Below, in pieces: positions 23,534 through 32,358 of a stretch of DNA of 64,000 nt. Position numbers and translations under genes: made by a program. The notes beneath the pieces are model-generated. The model saw only the letters and a program-made list of their open reading frames with translations. It did not search any database and was not told the origin of the DNA. The number at the start of each line of letters is the position of its first letter. Position 1 is the stretch's first letter. Origin of the DNA: Subtercola boreus (GTDB lineage Bacteria > Actinomycetota > Actinomycetes > Actinomycetales > Microbacteriaceae); the NCBI RefSeq assembly GCF_003399625.1, contig NZ_NBXA01000007.1, positions 1-64,000 on the forward strand, written 5' to 3'.

Positions 23534-24427
23534 ATGACCGTGACCGTCAGTTGCATCATCCCCACGCACGCCCGCCCCGACTTTCTTAGCGAGGCGCTCG
23601 AGTCGGTCATCCGGCAGTCCCAGCCGCCGGAGGAGATCATCGTCGTGTCGGATGTCGACGACGATGCCACCGAGCAGCTCTGCCGGAGTATGGCGGAGCA
23701 GGGCTCGGTGCCCGTGTCGTACCTGCGGAACGCCTCTGTGGGTGGCGCCTCCGGCTCCCGCAATGCCGGCGCCGCGAAGGCCACCGGGGAGGTGTTCGCC
23801 TTTCTCGACGACGACGACAAGTGGAAGCCCGACTATCTGGCGACGGCGCTCGGCGAGCTCCGACCGGGTGTCGACGGGGTCGCGACGTGGATCCAGATGT
23901 TCCGCGGCGACCAGGTGGCCGCCGGCCTCGAGATCGCGCCCGGCCTCGAAGCCCGGCGCGCGGCATCCGAGAACCCGGGCGTCACGGGGAGCAACTTCAT
24001 CGTGCGCCGGGCCCCGTTCGAGGCGATCGGCGGCTTCGACGAGAAGCTGCTCGTCAAGAACGACGGCGACTTCTTCTTCCGCTTCCTGCTGGCGGGTTTC
24101 TCGTACGCCGTCAACGCGCGAGCCGATGTGCTGCAGCGCAAGCACTCCTCGGGCCAGCTGACCGGGCGCACCGAGTTCCGCGCCCGCGGGCTCGAGGCCT
24201 ACCTCGCGAAACACCGCGCGGTGTTGACGCTCGCCGACCGCCGGTCGATCCGGCTCTCGGCCAGCCGGATCCGGTTCCACGCGGCGACCAGCCGGCCGGC
24301 GAAGATCAAACAGCTCATGCTCGGCGCCCTCAATTCCTCGCCGGGCTCCCTGCTGTCGTCGGTGCGGGGCCGAAGCACGAAGGACTTCTGGATCACCGAG
24401 GGCTTCGGCACCGGCTCGAAGGGCTGA
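23534..24427 (+). CDS. Family 2 glycosyltransferase, paralogue of 5804-6694
   Basis: The 297-residue enzyme has the same plan as the product at 5804-6694: ISCVIPTHNR there corresponds to VSCIIPTHARP here, GGASGSRNAGAAKATG occupies the same place, LDDDDKW at 91-97 supplies the metal-binding acids, and NDGDFFFRFLLAG and RKHSSGQLTGRTEFRARG match the other enzyme's C-terminal half. It should add a sugar to the lipid-linked intermediate. It is the last gene of the plus-strand run that began at 18101, with AGAAAGGTGATCCGCTC before ATG. Its stop lies inside a hairpin shared with the convergent oxidoreductase gene. Confidence 0.88.
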   Translation: MTVTVSCIIPTHARPDFLSEALESVIRQSQPPEEIIVVSDVDDDATEQLCRSMAEQGSVPVSYLRNASVGGASGSRNAGAAKATGEVFAFLDDDDKWKPDYLATALGELRPGVDGVATWIQMFRGDQVAAGLEIAPGLEARRAASENPGVTGSNFIVRRAPFEAIGGFDEKLLVKNDGDFFFRFLLAGFSYAVNARADVLQRKHSSGQLTGRTEFRARGLEAYLAKHRAVLTLADRRSIRLSASRIRFHAATSRPAKIKQLMLGALNSSPGSLLSSVRGRSTKDFWITEGFGTGSKG

Positions 24428-24457
24428 CCTCCCGGGGGAGCGGCCCCGGTCAGGCCC
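24421..24457. terminator. Hairpin between convergent genes
   Basis: GGGCTGACC pairs with GGTCAGGCCC (one bulge) across a GC-rich loop. It covers the stop codons of both convergent genes and could end transcripts from either side. There is no T-run. Confidence 0.45.
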
Positions 24458-25874
24458 GGATGCCGAACCGCTCGCTGAGCGCCCGGCGGGCGGCGTACCA
24501 CCCCGGCAGTCCGCTCACCGAGGGGCCGGGAGAGGTCGACGACGAGCAGAGGTACACCCCGTCGATCGGGGTGTCCCACGGATGCGGCGAGACCACCGGG
24601 CGCTTGACCAGCTGAGTGAGGGTCACCGCGCCGCCCGAGATGTCGCCGCCCACGAGGTTCGGGTTCGCGCGCTCCATGCCGGCGGCGGTGCTGGTGGTGC
24701 GCGCGAGGATGGTGTCGCGGAAGCCGGGGGCCGATGCCTCGATGGTGTCGATGATCGCCTCGGACATGTCCCGGTCGGAACCCTTCGGCACGTGGGTGTA
24801 GGCCCAGACGGTGTGCTGGCCCTCCGGAGCCCGCGAGGCATCGAAGAGGGTCGGCTGGCTAAGCAGCACATAAGGATGATCGGGGTGCTTCCCCCGGCTC
24901 ACCTCGAGTTCTGAGCGCGCGATGTCGGCCCGCGTGCCGCCGAGGTGCACGGTTCCGGTGCGCCGGAGCCCGGGGTTCGTCCACGGCACTGGGTCTCTCA
25001 GGGCAAGGTCGAGTTTGGCCACGCCGTTGCCGTAGCGGAACCGCGAGACGGCGCTGCGGTACGAGGCGGGCAGCTCGGCCATGTCGGCGAAGGCGCGCGG
25101 GCCGACGTCGAGCAGGGTCACGCGGCTGGCGGGCAGTTCGGCCAGCGACGTGATGCGCCGGCCGGTCTCGACGCTTCCGCCGTGCGCGACCAGGTCGTCG
25201 ACGAGAGCGTCGACGATGCTCTGGCTGCCCCCCACCGGGATGGGCCAGCCGTAGGCGTGCGCGTAGGTCGCGAGGGTCATGCCGGTTCCCGAGGTGGCGA
25301 GCCCGGGCATCCGGCCCACCGAGTGCGCCGCCACTCCGGCGAGCATGGCGGGGGCCACGTCGCGCGAGAACCGCAGATTCCAGGCGGGGGTGCCCTGCTC
25401 GAGAGTACGGAGGCCGAAGCGGAGCGCATCGAGGGGGCTTCTCGGTATGCGCAGCAGGTTCGCGCCCGTGAACGAGGTCAGTGCGTCGACATGCTCGATG
25501 AGCGGGGCAAACAGTTGCCGCCAGGCCCGTCCGTCGGGCCCCAGGGCCTCGACGGCCCGGTCGAGATCGCGGTAGGCGAGCCCGGCGCGGCCGCCGGGCA
25601 GCGGGTGGCCATACGAGACCTCGGGAATCACCATCGGCACCCGTTCGGTGAGCCCGAACTGCTGGAAGAAGGGTGAGGCGAGGGCCATCGGATGCACGGC
25701 GGAACCGACATCGTGGAGGAACCCCGGCAGGGTGAGCTCCCGGGTCGCGGCAGCGCCGCCCACGTAGTCGGCCCCCTCGAAGACGCGCACCGAGAGGCCG
25801 GCGCGGGCCAGCGTGACCGCAGCGGCCAACCCGTTCGGGCCGGATCCGACCACGACGGCATCAACGTCGACCAT
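24450..25874 (-). CDS. CrtI-like FAD-dependent oxidoreductase
   Basis: The N-terminus VDAVVVGSGPNGLAAAVTLA and RVFEGADYVGGAAATREL is the FAD-binding dinucleotide fold of the phytoene-desaturase/NAD(P)-FAD oxidoreductase family, and the C-terminal DGVYLCSSSTSPGPSVSGLPG closes the flavin site. The product is 474 residues. The ATG at 25874 has GGAGTCTC directly upstream; an in-frame ATG at 25946 would add an Arg-rich, poorly conserved leader. No carotenoid genes are nearby, so a pigment role is not supported. It may be a housekeeping gene that happens to lie within the locus. Confidence 0.82.
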   Translation of the reverse strand: MVDVDAVVVGSGPNGLAAAVTLARAGLSVRVFEGADYVGGAAATRELTLPGFLHDVGSAVHPMALASPFFQQFGLTERVPMVIPEVSYGHPLPGGRAGLAYRDLDRAVEALGPDGRAWRQLFAPLIEHVDALTSFTGANLLRIPRSPLDALRFGLRTLEQGTPAWNLRFSRDVAPAMLAGVAAHSVGRMPGLATSGTGMTLATYAHAYGWPIPVGGSQSIVDALVDDLVAHGGSVETGRRITSLAELPASRVTLLDVGPRAFADMAELPASYRSAVSRFRYGNGVAKLDLALRDPVPWTNPGLRRTGTVHLGGTRADIARSELEVSRGKHPDHPYVLLSQPTLFDASRAPEGQHTVWAYTHVPKGSDRDMSEAIIDTIEASAPGFRDTILARTTSTAAGMERANPNLVGGDISGGAVTLTQLVKRPVVSPHPWDTPIDGVYLCSSSTSPGPSVSGLPGWYAARRALSERFGIRA

Positions 25875-26007
25875 GAGACTCCTTCGGGTGGCCCGGGCCC
25901 GGGCGGATCGGGCGCGGCCGGCTCGATGTGCATCGGACTCGTGCACCTGCTAAGAATAGATCGTCGTTCGCTCTGCGGAAGACGCTCACCACTAGGGGAA
26001 TGTGCGA

Positions 26008-27321
26008 ATGAAGCTTTCTGTCATCGGCTGTGGCTACCTCGGCGCCGTGCATGCGGCCGCGATGGCCGAACTGGGCCACGAGGTCGTCGGCATCGACGTC
26101 GACGAAAACAAGGTGCGCGCCCTCGCTGCGGGAACCGCGCCGTTCTTCGAGCCGGGCCTGCCCGAACTGCTGGCCTCGGGCGTCGCCTCGGGTCGCCTCT
26201 CCTTCACCACCGACATGTCGGCCGTCAAGGGCGCCCAGGTGCACTTCATCGCCGTCGGCACGCCGCAGAAGAAGGGTGAGAACGCCGCCGACCTGACCTA
26301 CGTCGACTCCGCCGTCGACGCGATCATCCCCTTCCTCAGCCCGGGCGACCTCGTCGCCGGCAAGTCGACGGTGCCGGTCGGCACCGCTGCCCGCCTCGCC
26401 CAGAAGCTCGACGACGCCGGCTCCGGCGCGATGCTCGCCTGGAACCCCGAGTTTTTGCGTGAGGGCTTCGCCGTGGAAGACACGATCAGCCCCGACCGTC
26501 TCGTCTACGGCCTGCCGGCCGGCGACCAGACCGCGCCTGCTCGCGAGCTGCTCGACACGGTCTACGCCAACGCGCTCTCCCGCGAGACGCCCCTCGTCGT
26601 CACCGACTACGCCACCGCTGAACTCGTCAAGGTCTCGGCCAACGCGTTCCTCGCGACCAAGATCTCCTTCATCAACGCGATGGCCGAGATCGCCGAGGTC
26701 ACGGGCGCCGACGTCACGCAGCTCGCGGACGCGATCGGCTACGACGCCCGCATCGGCCGGCGGTTCCTGAACGCCGGCGTCGGGTTCGGCGGCGGGTGCC
26801 TGCCGAAGGACATCCGCGCGTTCGCGGCTCGTGCAGACGAGCTCGGTCGCGGCGAGTCCGTCGCCTTCCTGAAGGAGGTCGACTCGATCAACCTCCGTCG
26901 CCGCCAGCGCGTCGTCGACCTCGTGGTCGACTCGTTCGGCGGAGCGATCTTCGGCAAGCGCGTCGCCGTTCTCGGTCTGGCCTTCAAGCCCGACTCCGAC
27001 GACATCCGCGACTCGCCCGCTCTCGACGTCGCCGTCACCCTCAAGGGTCTCGGCGCCGACGTGATCGCCACCGACCCGGAGGCGATCGAGAACGCCCGGC
27101 GCGTGCATCCGCAGCTCGCCTATGAGAGCGACCTGCAGACGGCCGTCTCGGGCGCCGACGCGATCGTCGTGCTCACCGAGTGGAAGCAGTTCCGCCAGAT
27201 CGACCCCGTCGCCCTGCTCGGCACGGTAACCACCCCCTACGTGGTCGACGGCCGCAACTGCCTCGACGCCGTCGCCTGGCGCGCAGCGGGTTGGACGTAT
27301 CAGGGCCTCGGGCGCCCCTGA
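26008..27321 (+). CDS. UDP-glucose 6-dehydrogenase family
   Basis: It oxidises UDP-glucose to UDP-glucuronate, a donor for acidic polymers. The Rossmann motif is SVIGCGYLGAVHAAAMAELG, the catalytic cysteine is Cys264 in GFGGGCLPKDIRAF, and LAFKPDSDDIRDSPALDVA marks the C-terminal domain. The ATG at 26008 has AGGGGA 8 nt upstream; the GTG two codons earlier is too close to the ribosome site. It is clearly different in sequence from the GDP-mannose-type enzyme at 20569-21912, so two uronic acid donors are likely made. It is divergent from the CrtI-like gene with about 130 bp between them. Confidence 0.88.
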   Translation: MKLSVIGCGYLGAVHAAAMAELGHEVVGIDVDENKVRALAAGTAPFFEPGLPELLASGVASGRLSFTTDMSAVKGAQVHFIAVGTPQKKGENAADLTYVDSAVDAIIPFLSPGDLVAGKSTVPVGTAARLAQKLDDAGSGAMLAWNPEFLREGFAVEDTISPDRLVYGLPAGDQTAPARELLDTVYANALSRETPLVVTDYATAELVKVSANAFLATKISFINAMAEIAEVTGADVTQLADAIGYDARIGRRFLNAGVGFGGGCLPKDIRAFAARADELGRGESVAFLKEVDSINLRRRQRVVDLVVDSFGGAIFGKRVAVLGLAFKPDSDDIRDSPALDVAVTLKGLGADVIATDPEAIENARRVHPQLAYESDLQTAVSGADAIVVLTEWKQFRQIDPVALLGTVTTPYVVDGRNCLDAVAWRAAGWTYQGLGRP

Positions 27322-27337
27322 CCCCCTTCGCGGCGCG

Positions 27338-27343
27338 TAAACT
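27338..27343 (+). promoter_or_regulatory. -10 hexamer of a leaderless promoter (mqo)
   Basis: TAAACT is followed by six bases and then the GTG start, with no Shine-Dalgarno, so the transcript should begin at or next to the start codon. Confidence 0.5.
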
Positions 27344-27349
27344 TGTGCC

Positions 27350-28831
27350 GTGAGCAATACAACAGAGCCCGTCGACGTCGTTCTCATCGGCGGCGGCATC
27401 ATGAGCGCAACCCTCGGCGCCCTCATCAAACTGCTTCAGCCCGACTGGAGCATCGCGATCTACGAGAAGCTCGGGTCAGTCGCCCTTGAGAGCTCCAACC
27501 CGTGGAACAACGCGGGAACCGGGCACGCGGCGCTCTGCGAGCTCAACTACATGCCCGAGGCGGCCGATGGTTCGGTCGAGACCTCGAAGGCTGTGGCGAT
27601 CAACGAGCAGTTCCAGGTGAGCCGGCAGTTCTGGTCGTTCCTGGTCGAGCAGGGTGTTCTGCCGGCGCCCGACACGTTCATCAATTCCACCCCGCACATG
27701 ACGTTCGTCAAGGGCGAGGCGAACGTGAAGTACCTGCGCAAGCGTTACGAGGCGCTGGTGCACGAGCCGCTCTTCGAGGGCATCGAGTTCAGCGACGACC
27801 CTGCGGAGATCTACAGTTGGGCGCCGCTCCTGATGCGTGACCGTGCGAAGAACGAGGCCGTCGCGGCCACCCGGGTTCCGGTCGGTACCGACGTCGACTT
27901 CGGCTCCCTCACCTCACAGCTCGTCGCCTATCTGAAGGAGAACGGGGCCGAACTGCTGACCGAGCACCGGGTCAGTTCGCTGAAGAAGCAGCGCGACGGC
28001 CTCTGGAAGATCTCGGTGCGCCACCTCGTCGGGGGAACCCCGAGCGTCGTCACGGCCCGGTTCGTGTTCGTCGGCGCGGGCGGCGGTGCCCTGGGCCTGC
28101 TGCAGAAGGCCGGCATCCCCGAGATCAAGGGTTTCGGCGGCTTCCCGATCAGCGGCCAGTTCCTCCGCACCGACAACCCCGACGTCGTGCGTGAGCACCA
28201 GGCCAAGGTCTACGGCAAGGCGTCGGTGGGTGCGCCGCCGATGTCGGTTCCGCACCTCGACAAGCGCGTGGTCGACGGCCAGGAGTCGCTGCTGTTCGGC
28301 CCCTATGCGGGGTTCAGCCCGAAGTTCCTGAAGTCGGGCTCCTGGCTCGACCTGCCCCGATCGATCCGCCCCCACAACATTCTGCCGATGCTTGCCGTCG
28401 CCCGCGACAACCTCGGGCTGATGAAGTACCTGATCGGTGAAGTCTTCGCCAGCACGTCTGCCAAGGTGGATGCCCTGCGGGAGTTCATGCCGACGGCCGA
28501 CCCGAAGGACTGGTACCTGATCACGGCGGGCCAGCGCGTTCAGGTGATGAAGAAGGACGCGAAGAAGGGCGGTGTGCTGCAGTTCGGCACCGAGGTCATC
28601 ACCTCGAAGGACGGCTCGATCGCCGGGCTTCTCGGCGCTTCACCCGGCGCCTCGACCGCCGTGCCGATCATGCTCGACATTCTCTCGAAGTGCTTCCCCG
28701 ACCAGTACGGCTCGTGGAAGAAGTCGCTGAAGAAGATGATCCCCTCGCTCGGCTCGACGCTGAACGACGACAAGCGCCGCGCAGAGGCCGAGATGAAGGC
28801 GACGGCAGCGGCGCTGGGCATCGGCGCTTGA
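27350..28831 (+). CDS. mqo: Malate:quinone oxidoreductase
   Basis: This peripheral membrane flavoprotein oxidises malate to oxaloacetate and passes electrons to quinone, replacing or assisting malate dehydrogenase in the TCA cycle. The FAD motif [20 protein letters not shown] and the signature [20 protein letters not shown] are those of Mqo. The C-terminal part contains [15 protein letters not shown] and GAALG-type segments including [19 protein letters not shown]. The length of 493 residues is normal. The GTG start has a -10 hexamer six bases before it and no ribosome site. The gene is housekeeping and interrupts the polysaccharide locus; a strong palindromic terminator follows. Confidence 0.95.
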   Translation: MSNTTEPVDVVLIGGGIMSATLGALIKLLQPDWSIAIYEKLGSVALESSNPWNNAGTGHAALCELNYMPEAADGSVETSKAVAINEQFQVSRQFWSFLVEQGVLPAPDTFINSTPHMTFVKGEANVKYLRKRYEALVHEPLFEGIEFSDDPAEIYSWAPLLMRDRAKNEAVAATRVPVGTDVDFGSLTSQLVAYLKENGAELLTEHRVSSLKKQRDGLWKISVRHLVGGTPSVVTARFVFVGAGGGALGLLQKAGIPEIKGFGGFPISGQFLRTDNPDVVREHQAKVYGKASVGAPPMSVPHLDKRVVDGQESLLFGPYAGFSPKFLKSGSWLDLPRSIRPHNILPMLAVARDNLGLMKYLIGEVFASTSAKVDALREFMPTADPKDWYLITAGQRVQVMKKDAKKGGVLQFGTEVITSKDGSIAGLLGASPGASTAVPIMLDILSKCFPDQYGSWKKSLKKMIPSLGSTLNDDKRRAEAEMKATAAALGIGA

Positions 28832-28860
28832 GCCTGAGCCTGACCTAGGCTCAGGCTCAA
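28828..28860. terminator. 13-bp perfect inverted repeat, bidirectional terminator
   Basis: TTGAGCCTGAGCC and GGCTCAGGCTCAA flank a 7-base loop (TGACCTA). The left arm contains the mqo stop codon. It lies between the convergent mqo and BY-kinase genes. The bases after it repeat the unit CCCAGG/CTCAGG, as if the arm had been partly copied again. Confidence 0.7.
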
Positions 28861-28874
28861 GCCCAGGCCCAGGC

Positions 28875-30305
28875 TCAGGTCGCTTCGCGGAGCTTGCTCT
28901 TGCGGGCCTGCCGGGCCTCTTTCGGCGTCGGCGTGTTGTCGTCGTAGCCGTACTCGTAGCCGTACCCGTACCGGCCATAGCCATACGAGTCGGGCCCGCG
29001 GGTCGGCAGCATCGTGATGATGACGCCGGCCACCCCGGAGCCCACGTTCTTCAGCGCGGCGACGGAGCCGCGCACCTGACCGCGGTGCACCTTGCTCGCA
29101 CCGACTACGAGCAGCGCCCCGGCGGTGTGCTTGGCGAGGATCGCGGCGTCGGTCACCGGCAGCAGCGGCGGGGAGTCGAAGAGCACGAAGTCGAAGCGTT
29201 CTTCGAGGGTCTCGATCAGCTGGATCATCGCCGGAGAGCTGAGCAGCTCGCTCGGGTTCGGGGGAACGCGACCCGCGGGCAGCACGAACAGCCCGTTGGC
29301 GCCCCACGGCTGCAGCACCTCGTCGAGTTCGGCCCGGCCCACGAGCACGTCGGTGAGACCCGCGCCTCCCTCGAGCCCGAGGTACTGGGCGACCCGGGGC
29401 TTCCGCAGGTCGGCATCGATCAGCACCACGCGGCTGCCGGCCGTGGCCGTGACGATAGCGAGGTTCGCGGTCGAGGTGCTCTTGCCCTCACCGGGGATCG
29501 AGGAGGTGATGACGAAGCTCCGCCGAGATTCCGGCGTCACGAGGAACTGCAGGTTCGTGCGCAGCGTGCGGAACGACTCGGCCCGCGGGCTCCGCGGGTC
29601 GTCGTGCACGACCAGCGGATGTTCGGCTGTGGAGGCGTCGTAGATGATGCCGCCCAGGATGGGTGCCTCGGCGACCTGCTCGACGTCGTGCTCGTTGCGC
29701 ACGCGGGTGTCGAGGGTCTGCCGCAGCACCGCCGCGACCAGAGCGACGACGAGTCCCACCAGCGCTCCGAGCTCGATGTTCAGAGCGGTGTTGGGCGTCA
29801 CCGGTGCAAGGGGCACCAGGGCATCCTGCAACACCGTGATCTTCACCGGTGAGGCGCTGCCGGTGCCGCCCGGCACGAGCGCGCCGACGGTCTCCTCGAA
29901 GCTGGTCGCCACCTGGTTCGCGATGGCCGCGGCGGCCTCCGGGGAGGGGTCGGTCACGCCGATGTCGACCACGACGGTGTCGGGCGAGGTCGTCGCCGAG
30001 ACGTGCTTGGCGAGCTCGGCCGCGGTCGTGTTCAGTTTCAGCTCGTCGATGACGGGCTGGAGCACCGCCGGAGTGACCACCACATCGGTGTACGACTTCA
30101 CCTGATTCTGCGTGAAGTTGCTGCCCTGCGTCAGGTCGCTGACGGTGCCGCCCGACTGAACGGAGATGAACACCTTCGTCGTGGCCTGGAACGAGGGCGT
30201 TGTCAGGATCGACACCAGGGAGCCGGCGGCGATGCCCAGCAGGATCAGCGCCAGGATCAGCACCCAGCTCTTCCGAAGGATGCGGAGGTAATCGTGAATG
30301 TCCAC
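28875..30305 (-). CDS. Wzz-BY-kinase fusion (Wzc/CpsCD type), copy 1
   Basis: The protein combines a chain-length domain (helices near residues 16-34 and 175-195 flanking an extracytoplasmic loop) with a cytoplasmic tyrosine autokinase. Kinase motifs are Walker A SSIPGEGKSTSTANLA, Walker A' VVLIDADLRKP and Walker B FVLFDSPPLLPVTDA. The tail SYGYGRYGYGYEYGYDD carries many tyrosines for autophosphorylation. It should control polymerisation and export together with a phosphatase. The start is GTG with GAAAGGG. It is the last gene of a five-gene minus-strand operon that also encodes a second such kinase. Two related kinases lie at 32359-33951 and 39266-40687. Confidence 0.92.
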   Translation of the reverse strand: MDIHDYLRILRKSWVLILALILLGIAAGSLVSILTTPSFQATTKVFISVQSGGTVSDLTQGSNFTQNQVKSYTDVVVTPAVLQPVIDELKLNTTAAELAKHVSATTSPDTVVVDIGVTDPSPEAAAAIANQVATSFEETVGALVPGGTGSASPVKITVLQDALVPLAPVTPNTALNIELGALVGLVVALVAAVLRQTLDTRVRNEHDVEQVAEAPILGGIIYDASTAEHPLVVHDDPRSPRAESFRTLRTNLQFLVTPESRRSFVITSSIPGEGKSTSTANLAIVTATAGSRVVLIDADLRKPRVAQYLGLEGGAGLTDVLVGRAELDEVLQPWGANGLFVLPAGRVPPNPSELLSSPAMIQLIETLEERFDFVLFDSPPLLPVTDAAILAKHTAGALLVVGASKVHRGQVRGSVAALKNVGSGVAGVIITMLPTRGPDSYGYGRYGYGYEYGYDDNTPTPKEARQARKSKLREAT

Positions 30306-30380
30306 GGCGGTACCCTTTCAGGCCTCGGACGCGGGGCGGACCCCGGGTCGGCTCGGTCTGACCATGATGTCACACCCGCT

Positions 30381-31301
30381 TCAGCGGAGGGCCCTGGCGA
30401 ACGACTTCGCCGCTCGGGGGATCTCTCTGAGCCCATGGGCCAGTCGCCGACGCCTGGCACGCGCCAAGGCGCGCCGGCCGGGCGGGATGTCGGGGTGGAG
30501 CCCGCGCATCTCGCGCTCCGACGGCACGACGGCGCGGAGGAGGATGCCCGCCTTCGCCCGCCACGGTGCGCTGCCGAGCGCCAGCAGCCAGGCTTCCGTG
30601 TACCCCGCGGTGCCAGCGTTCAGCCTCCACCGGCGGAGCGCTTCGGGGTGTGAGCCGTCGTGCGGGGCGGCGGGGTCGAGGGCGGTGAGCAGGGGCCGCG
30701 CGGTGTCGAGCGCTCCGAGCTGCCGGGCGCACTCGACCAGCGCGCTTGCATCGGCCCCCGGAAAGAGCGCCCGCGTCGCCTCGATCAGAGCCTGCAGGTC
30801 GCCCGGCCGCCGTTCCTTGCGTGGCCGCCGGAGCGCGTGCAGCGCGAGGATCAGCGCGGAGGGCGCGAGACCGGGGAGGTCGACGGCGATGCCGGCCAGG
30901 CTCCACTCGACACGGCCGTTCCAGAGCTGCTCAAAGACCTCGTTCCGGTCGGCCAGGAAGCCTGGCCAGTAGGTGTGCAGGTCGAGGTCGATCGGCCAGT
31001 CGGGGTGGTAGAGCGTGACCGAGTGCGGCTCGAGGAGATGGGGGCTTTCGGGGGTGAAGCGGGAGACCCAGCCGGACTTCTCTGCCGCGGCCCGCAGCGC
31101 GTCGACTCCGCCGGGCTCGACCAGCACATCGATGTCTGACGAGACCTTCGGGGCGCGGAGTTCGAGGTGAGCGGCGCCCGGGCCCTTCAGCAGCAGCACG
31201 CGCACGCCCATCTGCCGGGCGCGATCGGTGATCCACGCAGAACCGACAGCGACGGCATCCGATTGCGTGAGCGTCGTGCGCGGAATCTCGTCGGGGTGCA
31301 T
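30381..31301 (-). CDS. NTP_transf_5-like nucleotidyltransferase
   Basis: The 306 residues match the uncharacterised nucleotidyltransferase family PF14907: RARQMGVRVLLLKGPGAAHLE, then SSDIDVLVEPGG with the D-x-D metal site, WPIDLDLHTYW with a third acid, and a helical C-terminal half (PSALILALHALRRPRKERR). Relatives occur beside PqqD-like proteins and HprK-like kinases in lasso-peptide and exosortase-type loci. Here it follows the PqqD-like gene by 25 bp. The substrate is unknown; addition of a nucleotide to a phosphate or carboxylate on a peptide, protein or sugar is conceivable. The Arg-rich C-terminus may bind membrane or nucleic acid. Confidence 0.75.
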   Translation of the reverse strand: MHPDEIPRTTLTQSDAVAVGSAWITDRARQMGVRVLLLKGPGAAHLELRAPKVSSDIDVLVEPGGVDALRAAAEKSGWVSRFTPESPHLLEPHSVTLYHPDWPIDLDLHTYWPGFLADRNEVFEQLWNGRVEWSLAGIAVDLPGLAPSALILALHALRRPRKERRPGDLQALIEATRALFPGADASALVECARQLGALDTARPLLTALDPAAPHDGSHPEALRRWRLNAGTAGYTEAWLLALGSAPWRAKAGILLRAVVPSEREMRGLHPDIPPGRRALARARRRRLAHGLREIPRAAKSFARALR

Positions 31302-31326
31302 TCTTCGAGTCTACGAAGGGGTGGGT

Positions 31327-31641
31327 CTAGGCGCCGACGGCGGCCGCGCCCGGGCCGGTACGGCGCACCAGCCCGACGGTGACCAGCGAATCCACGAACG
31401 CCACGACATCCGCCTCCAGCTCCGTGGGTGCCCGCCCGTTCTTCTCGGCGAGACCGGCTACGAGCTCGGTCATCGTACCCGGGCGCTCCGAGATCGCCTC
31501 CCAGATCATCCGCCCGCTGCCGGCCAGCTCGACCGGCCGGCAACCGTCGACCTCGAGCGGCAGCAGCAAAACTCGGTCGGGGTGCTCGATCGAGGCGCTC
31601 CGCAGCGCCTCGACGATCGTGTCGGCCGCCATCTCGCTCAC
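31327..31641 (-). CDS. PqqD-like protein (RiPP recognition element fold)
   Basis: The 104 residues have the PqqD pattern: two or three beta strands (DRVLLLPLEVDGCRPVELAG) followed by a winged-helix-like part (SGRMIWEAISERPGTMTELV, then EADVVAFVDSLVTVGLVRR). In PqqD and related proteins this fold binds the leader of a ribosomal peptide precursor and presents it to an enzyme. No PQQ, mycofactocin or lasso biosynthetic genes are in the window. The start is GTG overlapping the stop of the phosphatase gene by 4 bp, so the two proteins are made together. The peptide or protein partner is unknown. Confidence 0.8.
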   Translation of the reverse strand: MSEMAADTIVEALRSASIEHPDRVLLLPLEVDGCRPVELAGSGRMIWEAISERPGTMTELVAGLAEKNGRAPTELEADVVAFVDSLVTVGLVRRTGPGAAAVGA

Positions 31642-32357
31642 GCGCTCAGGCGCCCGGAGTTCCGCGCTTCGGCGACCCAGCCGACGATGTTCAGGGCGAG
31701 GTGCGAGGTGGCCAGGCTGATCTGCCGGCCCACAGCATCGTGCACCTGCTGGCTCTGCCGGTACGGGTCGGTCACGTCGTCCTCCGGCAGCAACTGCGCC
31801 CTGCTCCGGATGCGCGCCAGCTGCTGCACGTGCGGCCGGAGTGAATCGGCGAGGTCGGCCGCGGCGTCGGCGGGGAGCGCGCCCGGCACCTTTGTCAGGA
31901 GGGCGGCCTCGGCCAGGGCCGCGTCGGTCGCCGTCTCGACGAGCTCCACGCCGCCGCTCACCGAGAGGAGCTTCGAGAACTCGGTCAGGGTGAAGGTGCG
32001 CTGCAGGGCCCGGGGGTTCCGCTTGATCACCTCGTCGCGCTGGGCGCGGGTCATCGTCAGAACAAGATCGGCGTCGGCGACCATCGCCGAGCGGAGCTGC
32101 CGGGCGCGGAATTCGCCCGGCTGGCCACGGAAGTGCAGGGAGACGGCGGCGGCGTGCTCCTCCATCGGGGCACCGACCACGGCGCCGAGGCCCGCGCTCG
32201 ACACGGTCGTCGACGCGTGCAGTCCGGCCTCACCGAGACGCGAGCGAAGCAGCTGTTCCGCCAGGGGGGAGCGGCAGATGTTGCCGGTGCACACCATCAG
32301 AACGGTGAAGGGTCGGGCGGGTTCGGACGATCCCCTGTTCGGCATGTGGTGCTCCAT
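31638..32357 (-). CDS. Low-molecular-weight protein tyrosine phosphatase, copy 2
   Basis: The P-loop is LMVCTGNICRSPLAEQ, with the catalytic Cys and Arg intact, and the acid loop is VTDPYRQS. At 239 residues it is longer than classical enzymes. The extra part lies between the P-loop half and the acid loop (LLSVSGGVELVETATDAALA), as in the paralogue at 3701-4282. ATG lies one base after the stop of the upstream BY-kinase gene, giving a classic kinase-phosphatase pair. It should dephosphorylate the Tyr-rich tail of one or more of the three kinases. Confidence 0.9.
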   Translation of the reverse strand: MEHHMPNRGSSEPARPFTVLMVCTGNICRSPLAEQLLRSRLGEAGLHASTTVSSAGLGAVVGAPMEEHAAAVSLHFRGQPGEFRARQLRSAMVADADLVLTMTRAQRDEVIKRNPRALQRTFTLTEFSKLLSVSGGVELVETATDAALAEAALLTKVPGALPADAAADLADSLRPHVQQLARIRSRAQLLPEDDVTDPYRQSQQVHDAVGRQISLATSHLALNIVGWVAEARNSGRLSA

Positions 32358-32358
32358 C

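Noticed and set aside
24450-25874. Carotenoid biosynthesis role for the CrtI-like gene
   Set aside because: No phytoene synthase, GGPP synthase or cyclase gene is nearby, and the family has many non-carotenoid members.
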